Positions 1-10,020 of a DNA stretch of 64,000 nt are shown here, in pieces. This stretch comes from Tricholomella constricta. Its lineage: Eukaryota; Basidiomycota; Agaricomycetes; Agaricales; Lyophyllaceae. The stretch spans positions 496,001 through 560,000 of the forward strand of contig JAACJP010000024.1 of the NCBI GenBank assembly GCA_013368375.1. Reading direction: 5' to 3'. The notes below the pieces were generated by a model. It made no database searches, was not told the origin of the DNA, and saw nothing but the letters and a program-made list of their open reading frames with translations. How positions within the stretch are numbered: position 1 is the stretch's first letter; each line of letters starts with the position of its first letter. Made by a program: the position numbers and the translations under genes.

Positions 1-725
1 ACGTCCCATTCGTTTGCGGACCGTAACTCGTTCAGCCCAGAAGACCGAATAAGCGGCTTGCGACCATTTGTTTTCATTTCCATCGGCGGCTTTGAACAGG
101 GCTTGTCGGACGTTGAAGTGGGGCTTTTCGATGAGTCCGTTGGCTTTAGAGTTGTAGCCCGAGATGCAGATGTTGTGGATATGGTACTTCTTTGTGATGT
201 GTTCGGCCGCTTTGATAAAGGCTGGTCCATTGTCGGTTACGATCTCGCGTAATCCCCCCCAGCGACAGACGATGTCTTTGTACATCCAATCGCCTAACGT
301 GCGGCTGTTTTCTTTCCGAAGTGCACGCCACTCAGGGAAGTGGATAAGAGAACAGCGACCTTGGACGATGTATTTGAATCCGTTGGATGCTGGCAGGTGC
401 ATGGTGTCGATGTATATTTTTGCGAAGAGTGGTGCGGGTGTTGCGACAGTCAGGGGAATAAGGACTTTGGTGGTCTGCTGGATCTGGCATATGTGGCATG
501 TTTGGACGAACCAAACGACGTCAGCCCGAATGTTGGGCCACCAGAAGCGCTCGAGGAGGGTCGCGCAGGTCGCGTAGAATTGCTTATGCCCGAGGTTGTC
601 GTGGACCGACCGTAAGATCTCTAATCGTGTTTCGGGTCTGGCGACCAATTTGTGTGCGCCTTGTCTGTCCCTTCGCCAGAGTCGCGTTCCGTCTATGAAG
701 AACCCTGTGGCATAACGGATAAAGG
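1..725 (-). pseudogene. Gypsy integrase core fragment
   Basis: On the minus strand this matches the integrase encoded by the sister copy at 38339-38734: a conserved VTDNGPAF-type box, the GYNSKANGLIEKPH segment that holds the third catalytic acid, and the region preceding them (H2C2-type CHICQIQ and WW motifs near 440-560). Unlike the sister copy, the segment joining the zinc-binding part to the catalytic core is present. The reading is broken by several frame changes. The window starts inside it, so the C-terminal end is not seen. Confidence 0.7.
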
Positions 726-2395
726 TCACGTACTGATCGTCGGACATATTATCGGTCGCTTAAGGTCGGTCAACCATTGTCTTATGACGTTTATGCGTCG
801 GTCCTGAGCTTTGGCGGCGTCGGTTCTGGGTACGTCATTATATGACATGTCGGTCGGGTTCGCATTAGGGTCGCGTATTCCTGTATCGTCGTCGGTACGG
901 ATTCTAGGCTGTCGCGGAAGGTTGGTTGCAAGTTCGTGAGCCGTTAGGTCTGGTGGTATCGCATTGGTGTCGGCTGCCACCATCTCCTCTTTACTTGAGA
1001 CCTGAGCCAGGGCGAAGGTCTGATAAACATGTAATGGCGACGGTGGTTGGGGTAACGGCTGGATAATGTGCATTAGGCTTTGCGATCGGTCGACCCAGTC
1101 TTCGAAGTCGGCTTCGTCTTCGTTGTAAGTATCGGGCAGATCGTCGGGCTGTCTAGGGCGACGCGACAATCCGTCGGGGCCATGGAATGTGCCTTTAACG
1201 TGGATGAGCTCGAAGTGGAACATGAGGACGGAGACAATCCACCTATTGACGGAGGCGGATGGTTGGATATCAGGATTGGAAAGCATGCCTTTGATGTAAC
1301 GGGCGTCGACTTCGATGACCAGGTTTCAGACGCCTATGACGTAGAGTCGCAAGGCTCCGAGTGCGCGAAAGAGGCCATAAAACTCCAGCTTGGGTTGTGA
1401 AAAATGCGACTCGCAGTCATTCAGCGTGATGGAGCCAAACCGATTGTATCTGTGTTGCGCTCGGTTGGCTGGGTCGGTCTGGCAGAGGTAAAATCCGACT
1501 GCGATGTGGGAGGTGTCGACAACGAGTATCACAGGGTCGTTGGATGTGTAGTCGATGGGGACGAGGGGTTTAGCGGCTGCGATTGCTTCTACGATGTCGC
1601 CCTGTGCTGCGACCTGGTCGGGTCCGAACTCAAAGACGGCATCTTTACGGGTTAGTTTTATGAGGTGGTGTGCGCGGTGAGCGAAGTTTTTGACAAATAT
1701 TCTTAGTCCTCCGACAGTTCCTAGGAAGGCGCGCAGTTCTGACAGTGTGGTGCAGGATGTCCATTTTCGCAATAACGTGAGGCGGTCCACATCAGGGACA
1801 TGACCAGCCGGTGTGCAAACATGTCCCAGGACTTTGAATTGCGGCGCACATATGACTAGCTTCTTGCCTGAAAAGGTACCGCCGCAGTATTTCATGCATT
1901 GGAGAATTCGGTTGACATTATTGAAGAACTCCCAAATTGCGAGGCGTACGTCGGAATTGTTGGGATGTGTTTTCGGTAGGCCTGTTTCGGGGTCGGGGTA
2001 CCAAGTCGCGGGACCCTTGATAGGAGCATCATCGATATATGGCAGCGTGTGGTCGGGGATTTTGGGTTGCAGGATGTAATTGACATCGTCATGAAATATC
2101 GGGACGGAGTTGGTCCAGCCCATAGGCAGGGTTACGAGGCGAAGTGCGCCAAAAGGTGTTTGGAAGGTAGTGAGGTCGCGCGACGATGGTGCGATCAATC
2201 GCTCGTCGTAACCGACGAATAGATCTAACATTGCACCACAAATGCGACCGGCAAACTGTTCTGCGACGTGGTCTGGAATCGGTGTTACTCCTGAGTGTCG
2301 TATGGTGATGCGGTTCAGGGGTTCAAGGCTGTGGACGAGGCGGAGTTTGCCGTTTTTCTTTAGGGTACAGAACCAGCGCGATCGGTAACTGGAGT
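726..2395 (-). pseudogene. Gypsy reverse transcriptase-RNase H fragment
   Basis: The main open stretch (1326-2231) encodes the reverse transcriptase palm with the catalytic box LPYIDDAP and the preceding FGALRLVTLPMGWTNS segment, then the RNase H region beginning ILVVDTSHIAVGFYL. A second stretch (726-1286) continues after a frame break with the end of RNase H (FELIHVKGTFHGPDGLSRR, the usual Gypsy HxPG-A-LSR box) and a spacer leading to integrase. The reading frame is interrupted between the two and again upstream of 2231, so this is a dead fragment. The function in an intact element would be synthesis of cDNA from element RNA. Confidence 0.8.
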
Positions 2396-4773
2396 TGGAA
2401 ACCCCTTCCTGACAGCGAGGGGCGGGCAGGGCAACCTGTCCTATGTCGTAGCAGCACCGGCGACGGGAGGTGGAGGGCGAGCGGGGGGGGGGGGGGGAAC
2501 AGGAGCATGAGCACCAAGACCGCTGCTTACAGAGGCTGACCGCATAGCGCTACGTGCACGAATCGCCGAGATGGTGCACTACCCCAATACGGAGGCGGGC
2601 CGCACTGCCCACCAAGTGCAGCAACGAGCCTGGGTCGAGCGACACGGCGTGGAGACCAGAGTCACAGAGCTGACACCTTACCCTCTTTGCCCAGGGACAC
2701 TCCCGGTGAACTCGAACGAGTGCACCCAGATGCCCGTTACCCGCAGAGAAGAAGCTGAACATGCGCGAGGCCGACTGGTGCGCCATTTGCAGGAGCATAT
2801 TGCGCGTGGCATTCGCGGCACCCGTCCGGTACGTAGTCATCGACGACTATGGTGGCATCGCCGCTCTCGAGACCTCAGCGTACATTGAAGAAATTGAGGA
2901 CCAGGAAAATGGGGCAGGGCCGTCCAAATGAGCGTGCAACGGACAGCCCGACAACGAGAGGCAGAGGATGCAGTGGTCCCCGCCCAGCGACGAGGGGTGG
3001 ACGGGGATGACGCGAGCACTCACGATGTAGAATCAGCCCAGCATGTAATTCGAGAGAATACGAGCATCATTGATGTCTATGCCGTGGGCTGAGCGCCAGC
3101 CATCACTAGAGCAAGGGAGGAAGCAGTGCCCTTCCTACACACGATAACGCTGCTTGGGCCAGACGGAGGGAGAGTCTCAGTCGTAGCGATGTTCGATGAC
3201 AGCGCAATGGTGGGCGCCATGTGCAGCCGGTTGTTCGAGAAGACGAAGACACAGCTCACCGATTGGGGGCCCTCAGCACGTTGCCTGTGCATGGCAGACG
3301 GCAAAGTAGTGCGAGCCAAGGCAGTGTGGCATGGCGATATCGAGATCGCCGGTGTTCGGGCAAAAGGCGCATTCGAGGTTTTTGACACCGGAGGCAACTG
3401 GGAGTTCCTGTTCAGGAAGTCCCTCATGCTGGCCTTCGACGCTGTCCACAGCTACAAACTCGACCAAGTTCAAATCGGAGACCCCCACGCCGCGGTCACG
3501 CTCCGAAACAAGAATCCAAATGCACCGACATGCAGAGGGGTGGCAGCGGGCGCCGAAGAGGAAATGCGAGAGGATGTAATGGGGGGGCAGCCAGAGGCTG
3601 CAAAACAACCCCCCACAAGGCAAGTAATGCCAGTACCCATCACGCTCAAAGTGCCGGTTGACCAGGCAGAGACACAGCCAGTAAATGTCGACCGACACAA
3701 GAACATGACAGGGGAAAGGACGGTGGCAGAGCGCACATGCGAGAACGCACTGGTAGGGGACGAAGGAGCGACGGGACAGGAGGAGGAACCCATAGTCACT
3801 GGAATAGCATGAGGAGATACAACGGGGGGGCAGTGCGAAACTGCAGGACAACCCCCCGCGAGGCAAGTCATCCCCCCTCCAGGCCCGAACAAAGCACAGG
3901 TTGACCCGGCAGAGACACAGCTGACTGGGAGAGGTCAACCCAACAGCACGGCGAGCAAAGGCTCGGAACCACCACAGAGGCGGAGGTCGGCATGGGTGGA
4001 AGACGAGGGAAACAATGGTGCCTGAAAGGGAAATCAAAGCGACGGGCAGCACAACAGCACAAGAGGAGCACTCGGCCCAGCTCCCAAACAGGCAAGTCCC
4101 AATCCCAAGTACTGAACAGGCTGACAAGCCACACGAGCCGAACAGGGAACAGCGCGAGCTTGGAGCAACAGAAGCGGCACCAGGGGACAAGTCCAAGGAG
4201 AGATCGTGGAGGGCGGCGACATGGAAGGGAGCAGGGCAGAGATGGCACCACCGGTTCCATGCCAGAGCACAATTCGCGAGACGAGCCAAGACCCTCGGAA
4301 TGCAAGGGAAGCAACAGTCAGCAGACGGCGTCGCCCCCGCACCAGTATGCAGCATGGATGAAATTGATGACAGCACACACGACAATGGGGCGGAGGTTCC
4401 AGTCGATGAGTTACATCACGACACCGAAGGGATATTTACCCGCAAGACAAACCCGTTCAAGCCGGAGCGGGTGAAGGAGGTCCTCAAACGTGTCAAGATC
4501 GGCGAGGAGCGTACAGCGGTATGCGCGCTCATTGCCCAGTACACGGACGTATTCACTTTGTCAGTCGGGGAGGTATTTATGGTGGAGGGGGCGGTACACA
4601 GGCTGAACATATTGCCAGACGCTAAGTTCTCCTCCAATGTCTGTCAGAAGCCACTTACACCACCTCAGCAGCAGTATCTCCACGAAAAGATAGATGAAAT
4701 GCTGGAGGCAGGAATCATCGAAGCCTGCAGTCTGAACGACATCAAATGTGTCTCACCCACCACATTACGAGGT
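2396..4773 (+). pseudogene. Decayed plus-strand Ty3/Gypsy element: gag end, retropepsin, start of reverse transcriptase
   Basis: Three pieces of one Gypsy polyprotein lie in order. About 2690-2932 encodes a gag C-terminus (READWCAICRSIL, then VRYVVIDDYGG, ending before TGA at about 2930). 3126-3812 encodes a retropepsin-like domain with a VVAMFDDSAMVGAM active-site region and a later FRKSLMLAFDAVHSY segment that corresponds to the usual flap/LLGKP region. 4015-4773 encodes a long low-complexity spacer then the start of reverse transcriptase (PLTPPQQQYLHEKIDEML, EAGIIEA). The frame is broken several times. The right end is cut exactly by the inverted repeat of the KDZ transposon at 4774. The left junction with the minus-strand Gypsy copy is near a run of about 14 G at 2485-2498. 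This is a different family from G1. Confidence 0.7.
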
Positions 4774-4795
4774 CTTTACACTCCCCCACCTATTC
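4774..4795 (+). repeat. Left terminal inverted repeat of KDZ element
   Basis: Twenty-two bases, starting CTTTACACTCCCCCACC, are the exact reverse complement of 12642-12663. One mismatch follows and then GATCGGA is shared again, so the pairing extends loosely to about 30 bp. Confidence 0.9.
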
Positions 4796-5010
4796 TGATC
4801 GGAATCCTATCGGACTCCTAGGACTTCCTAGGACCATCCTAGGACTCCGATCGGACCAGTTGCATAGGACTTTTATCAAGAGAATCCACTCATTTGCAGT
4901 CCGAGTCCTATTCAGTCCGATCGGAGTCTGTCGGACAGTCAGATCGGACTCGGATTCCGATAGGATTCTGACAGAGAATAATGCAACGGACTCCTCGGAC
5001 ATCCTAAGAC
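4796..5010. repeat. Left subterminal palindrome cluster (TCCGATCGGA)
   Basis: The palindrome TCCGATCGGA occurs perfectly near 4848 and 4917, with close variants (CTGATCGGAA, CAGATCGGAC, GACTCGGATTCCGATAGGA) between them, mixed with CCTAGGA repeats. The same motif set is found at the other end (12240-12641). By analogy with other DNA transposons these could be transposase binding sites; this is inference. Confidence 0.6.
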
Positions 5011-5186
5011 TGTCCGATCACCCAATATTGGTTGTGAAAAATATTGGCCACAGTCAGGTTTGAACTCTTGGGTTGCAGCATGCAAGGCTTGGGCATAGCG
5101 TGCTCAACCGCTAGGCCATTGAGCCCACTGATCACTCATGGACGGTGCACCTCATATGGTCAGATAATACACGTGCTTGAGGCATG

Positions 5187-7240
5187 TCGCTACCATCACC
5201 AGCACTGCCACCACCACCACCATCAGCTGCACGACCACGACGACCACGACCACCGACCGCCACATCGACCGCCACACTACTCGACACGACGACGAGGGGA
5301 AGAAGGGGAAAACGGACCAGGGCAGACCCCAGTTGGGGGAGAGCCGCATGGTATGTGGATCACTGCTCCCGCCACTGCAGTTGCTGATGACCGCCACCAC
5401 CACCAACTGCAGCAGCCCACCGACGACGGTGGCCACCACCAGCGCTGTTGTCAAGTGCCGCAGCCCGAGCACCACCACGACGGCCACACCACCACCACCA
5501 CACCACAACGACGATGAATGGCCACTACCACCACACCACCCGCAGCACCACCACGACAACCACACCACCACCACCTCAATGACGATGACGGCCACCACAC
5601 GACCACCACGATCACCACCACGACCACCACCCTGCCACCACACGACCACACACGACGACCACCACCACCACACGACAACGACAATTACCACCCCACCACC
5701 ACCACCACTACAACGACAATTACCACCCCACCACCACCACCACTACAACGACACCATACCACGATGACGGCGACGGCGTCGATGGCACGACGACACCACC
5801 ACCACCCCACCACCACACGACAATGGCGGCGACGGCACGACGGCCACCACCACACCACACCACCACCACCATGGACCGACAGCCACCACCACCTCCGCCA
5901 CCACGGACCGACAGCCACCACTGCCACCACCACAACCACCACCGATGGCCACCACGACGACAGCCACCACCAACCACCACCACCGGCACCACACCACCAC
6001 CACCATACCACCACACCACGACGACGGCCACCACTACCACCACCACCACCACCAACAATGGACAACAGCCCCCACAGCACCACCACCACCCAGAGCATGA
6101 CGACGACAGACAACGGCCCCCACAGCAACGGACGACGGACGACGGCGACGACAGCCCCCACAGCACCACCACCACCACCACCACCACCAATGACGGACAA
6201 CGGCCCCCACAGCACCACCACCACCCAGAGCACGACGATGACGGACAACGGCCCCCACAGCAACGGACGACGGACGACAGCGACGACGGCCCCCACAGCT
6301 GCACCACCACCACCACCAACGATGGACAACGGCCCCCACAACACCAGCCACAGCACACCACAACGACGGCGACGACGGCCCCCACAGCTGCACCACCACC
6401 ACCCACAGCACATGACAACGGCCCCTACAGCACCACCACCACCACCAACGACGGACAACGGCCTCCACAGCACCACCCACAGCACAACACGACGACGGAC
6501 GACAGCGCCCACAGTGACGGACGACAGACGACGGCGACGACGGCGCCCACAGCAACGGACGACTGACGACAGCCCCCACAGCACACGACGACGGCCCCTA
6601 CAGCACCACCACCACCATCAACGACGGACAACGGCCCCCACAGCACCACCACCACCCAGAGCACGACGATGATGGACAACGGCCCCCACAGCAACGGATG
6701 ACGGACGACGGCGACGAAGGCCCCCACAGCTGCACCACCACCACCACCAACGATGGACAACGGCCCCCACAACACCAGCCACAGCACACCACAACGACGG
6801 CGACGACGGCCCCCACAGCTGCACCACCACCACCCACAGCACATGACAACGGCCCCTACAGCACCACCACCACCACCAACGACGGACAACGGCCTCCACA
6901 GCACCACCCACAGCACAACACGACGACGGACGACAGCGCCCACAGTGACGGACGACAGACGACAGCGACGACGGCGCCCACAGCAACGGACGACTGACGA
7001 CAGCCCCCACAGCACACGACGACGGCCCCTACAGCACCACCACCACCACCAATGACGGACAACGGCCCCCACAGCACCACCACCACCCCGACACGACAAC
7101 ACCACCCACAGCACCACCACCACCCACAGCACACAGCAACGGACGACGGCACCACCACAACCCACAGCGACGGACAACGGCCCCCACTGCACCACCACCA
7201 CCCCGACAATGGCACACGACGGCGGCCACCACCACGACGA
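5187..7240. repeat. CAC-rich satellite with a 431-bp higher-order unit
   Basis: About 2 kb consist of CAC/CAN triplets with interspersed GACGGACAACGGCCCCCACAG blocks. From 6192 a longer unit repeats with a period of 431 bp: matching anchors occur at 6192, 6623 and 7054 (GACGGACAACGGCCCCC) and at 6300 and 6731 (end of CCCACAGCT). The third unit is partial. All three plus frames stay open for long stretches as His/Pro/Thr-rich and the minus frames as Val/Trp/Gly-rich, which is a result of composition, not evidence for a protein. Confidence 0.85.
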
Positions 7241-7246
7241 ATGCGA

Positions 7247-7264
7247 GGGGTTAGGGTTAGGGTG
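7247..7264 (+). repeat. Short telomere-like motif
   Basis: GGGGTTAGGGTTAGGGTGG contains two TTAGGG units, the fungal telomere repeat, right at the edge of the CAC satellite. It is followed by G-rich GGGTGC repeats to about 7310. It may be chance or a remnant of a telomeric insertion. Confidence 0.5.
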
Positions 7265-7539
7265 GACAGGTGTGCGGGTGCGAGTCTGGGTGCGGGTGCG
7301 GGTGTAGGACGTACATGTAACATTTTCACACTTGTATTACAGCAATCAAAATCATTTTCAATGCACGAAACTCTAGTCAAAGTTGAAATGAAAGAAATCA
7401 GGGAATTGACACGGTCGAGAGTTAAACGCTCGACCTTGCACACGTGACCTGTTGCGTCAAATTCGGTGCATCTGTCCACCATTGCACATCCATCTCGCAC
7501 TCATCGCACACCATCACACACTCCTAGCTTCACAAATAT

Positions 7540-9967
7540 GCACGAACTCGTTCAAAGGTCTCTTCTACCCGTGGTGGTACCATCCGGACCTCTCCACCGC
7601 CCTCAACTGCCACTAAGCGCGGCCAAAAGCATGCTACATCATCGGCTAACACCACCACAGCTAAATGAGCCAAGAAGGTCATTTCTGCAGAACTCAGTCA
7701 GGAGGAAGAGGAGGAGGAGGAGGAGGAAGAAGAAGAGGAGGAGGAGGATAAGAAGAAGAGTAAGAAGAAGGCTCTGAGGTCTGTGACTATCCAATACCAG
7801 AGACAGTTAATTCATCTAATGGTTGTTCTGTTGCAGGAAACCTGCAGGAGGTAACAAGGAGGATCAGGATGAGGAAGAGGGAGAGGAGGAGGAGGAGGAG
7901 GAGAAGGAGGAGAAAAAGAAGAAGGAGAAGAAGGCTGCCAGGTGAGTAGTATGTTCAGCTCTCTACAATATTATGCTAATATAATTCAGAAAATCTGCTA
8001 CAGTCCGAAAGCCCACCTTGCGTGCTCCTGCATCTACTGTTCACCTTACCAGGTGAGTATGCTGCTCTCATCTGAACATCACAGCACTGATTTTTGAGTT
8101 TCACTAGGACTGAGCAGGCACTCATTGATGCCAAGATCAATATTGCCCCTCCCAAGCGCTCTCAGTCTGTGGCTATTTCTGCTCCCACTGCTCTTACTGG
8201 TATTTCTGCCCGCCAGCGTCGTTTTGATGCCCGTGCAGCCCACAAAGACTTGGAAGACAATGATAGCAGCTTCGAAGGTGAGGGTGGCAGCAATGAGAAA
8301 GAGGACACCGAGGGAGAGAACGAAGATGAAGATGATGAAGATGTTCCTACTACCACTGCCACTGATGTAACCACTGGTGATGAGGGGGACATCTCCACTG
8401 ACTCTGACTCTGGTGGTGAGAATGACACTGCTGCTTCCTTGACAACATCTCCTGCCATCTCGTCTATGATGACTACTGCTGCTGTTCCTACCACTCCCAA
8501 TCCCATCATGACTATGGCTCCTACTGCTCCTGTGACTCCTCCCACCACTTCTATGGCTGCCGCTAGGGCCACTGCTTTTACAACTCCAACTGCTCGTTCC
8601 ACCGGTGATAATGGTAAGCATTTAGCCAAATTAAAATCAGACAAATATCAATTAAATCAGATATAGACTTCAATGCTACCGATTTCAATGAAGATAAGTA
8701 TTTTTATTATTATATTATGCTTTGTATCTAATTTTATAATGACAGATGTAACAATGACAAGTCCTCCGCAGAGTCCATCTAGGAATTTGCAGGGTGCTTC
8801 TCGAATCACCAGTGGATTTTCTCGTGGTCGTGCACAAGGCAATGTTTTCAACTTTGCTGATGTGATCGATGTTCGAGGCAATCTTCTGCTCGCACCTAAG
8901 GGGGATGTTCATGTCTTCATCAGCAATGATGATCCAAAGACGGTCAAGCCAAGCGAAGTTGGTCCGTCTATGTTTATAAAGCATAGCATATCCGCCACTA
9001 CTCTCAGGCCAATTTTGGATCGACTTGGCAGGAGTTATTCTCCTATTCGACGTAAGTATTTCTTTTTATCATGTTTATTATACTCATTTGTTTTTTTAGA
9101 CTCCAACGCACGCATTTTCATTTGGGAAGATGGATTGTGGCATGTTAGGGGTTAGATTTAGAGATGCTTTGGAGGATGATGATGATGCTCCTTGGTCTGA
9201 TGAGCAGGGCAAGCCCGTTATGTGCATCCTTGCTGCAGTAGGTGATTTTTTTTGATTGAGATTATTTATTAATAATTATGTACAACTAACAGCCAGGTGG
9301 TGGAGAAATTCCAACCCCTGCCTTGTCATCCTTGGTGTCTCTTACTTCTGCTCAATCTGGTGTCTCTGCAGTCTCTGGGGCTAGCTTTGCTACTAGTGGA
9401 TCTTCTGGGCTTGCCAATGCAGCATCTGGAGGCAATTCTGCCACTCAGATGGATGCTCGCATGCATCTTCTTATTGAAGCACTGGAGATCAATGAGCTGC
9501 TTGTTGGTCGTTCTGATAGTGGTCTGGTTGCATCATATGCAAAATACCAGGCGGCTTTGCAGGCACTTACAGCTCGAGACAACAAACCGGCTGGCTTCTG
9601 GGGTGGTGACAAGAAAAAGCCAACTCAGAGAGAAGTCATTGAGCTGTTTGTCTCGAACTCTATGTGGTTCTCGCATTACGTGCCATATCTGTCAAAGGTG
9701 TCCCATTATCCACTTTTGAAGAAGTGGCTCGACAATGGCACTGATCGGCCAACCGACCTTGAAGTCTGGGGTTATGAGAAATCTGCGTACAATTTCTCAG
9801 ACCTCAGTGAATATATTTTGAATCGCCCAATTGCTGCTGGATCAAAGAAGGGGAAGGAGAAAGAGAAGGAGAAGGAGAAGGAGAAGAAGAAGGAGAAGGG
9901 AAAAGAGAAGGATGTAGAGGTCATGAAGAAGAGCAAGAAAGCTTCCGGTAGCAAGAAACAGAAGTAA
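7540..9967 (+). pseudogene. KDZ-linked gene of unknown function, multi-exon
   Basis: Coding pieces separated by short introns with GT...AG ends can be followed: 7540-7780 (ends in a Glu/Lys-rich run), about 7837-7941 (Glu/Lys-rich), about 7989-8052, about 8108-8612 (TEQALIDAKINIAPP, then an acidic stretch), about 8744-9050 (FNFADVIDVRGNLLLAPKGD, later LDRLGRSYSPIRR), about 9100-9240 (DALEDDDDAPWSDE) and 9297-9967. The last exon has a globular region (REVIELFVSNSMWFSHYV, DLEVWGYEKSAYNFSDL) and a tail made of KEKEKEK repeats that looks nuclear. An in-frame TGA near 7671 and the lack of a clear ATG suggest the 5' part is damaged, unless splicing differs. I do not recognise the family. Its place upstream of the transposase, on the same strand and inside the inverted repeats, suggests it belongs to the transposon. 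Confidence 0.55.
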
Positions 9968-10020
9968 GTAGTATAATAGTTAGTTATGCATTGACATAGC
10001 CCAATATTCCTTACAGTTTT

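Larger units (their letters stand above)
1..2395 (-). mobile_element. Truncated Ty3/Gypsy-type retroelement, copy G1a (pol only)
   Basis: Read on the minus strand this contains, in order, the end of the connection to reverse transcriptase, reverse transcriptase, RNase H, a linker and the integrase core. It is the same family as the longer copy at 38280-42000, which matches it over nearly its whole length. The element is cut at about 2395, where similarity to the other copy stops within the N-terminal part of reverse transcriptase, and it runs off the window at base 1. No LTR is visible here. Compared with the other copy it keeps the RNase H segment (about 1222-1551) and the middle of the integrase (about 286-533), both of which are deleted there. 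Frame breaks near 726, 1300 and 2231 make it non-functional. Confidence 0.85.

Noticed and set aside
3273..4385. 370-codon minus-strand open frame
   Set aside because: Antisense to the retropepsin and spacer of the plus-strand Gypsy; Cys/Leu/Pro-rich by composition.
5152..7235. Long open frames on both strands (up to 384 codons)
   Set aside because: They consist only of His/Pro/Thr or Val/Trp/Gly runs from the CAC satellite and are open in all frames.
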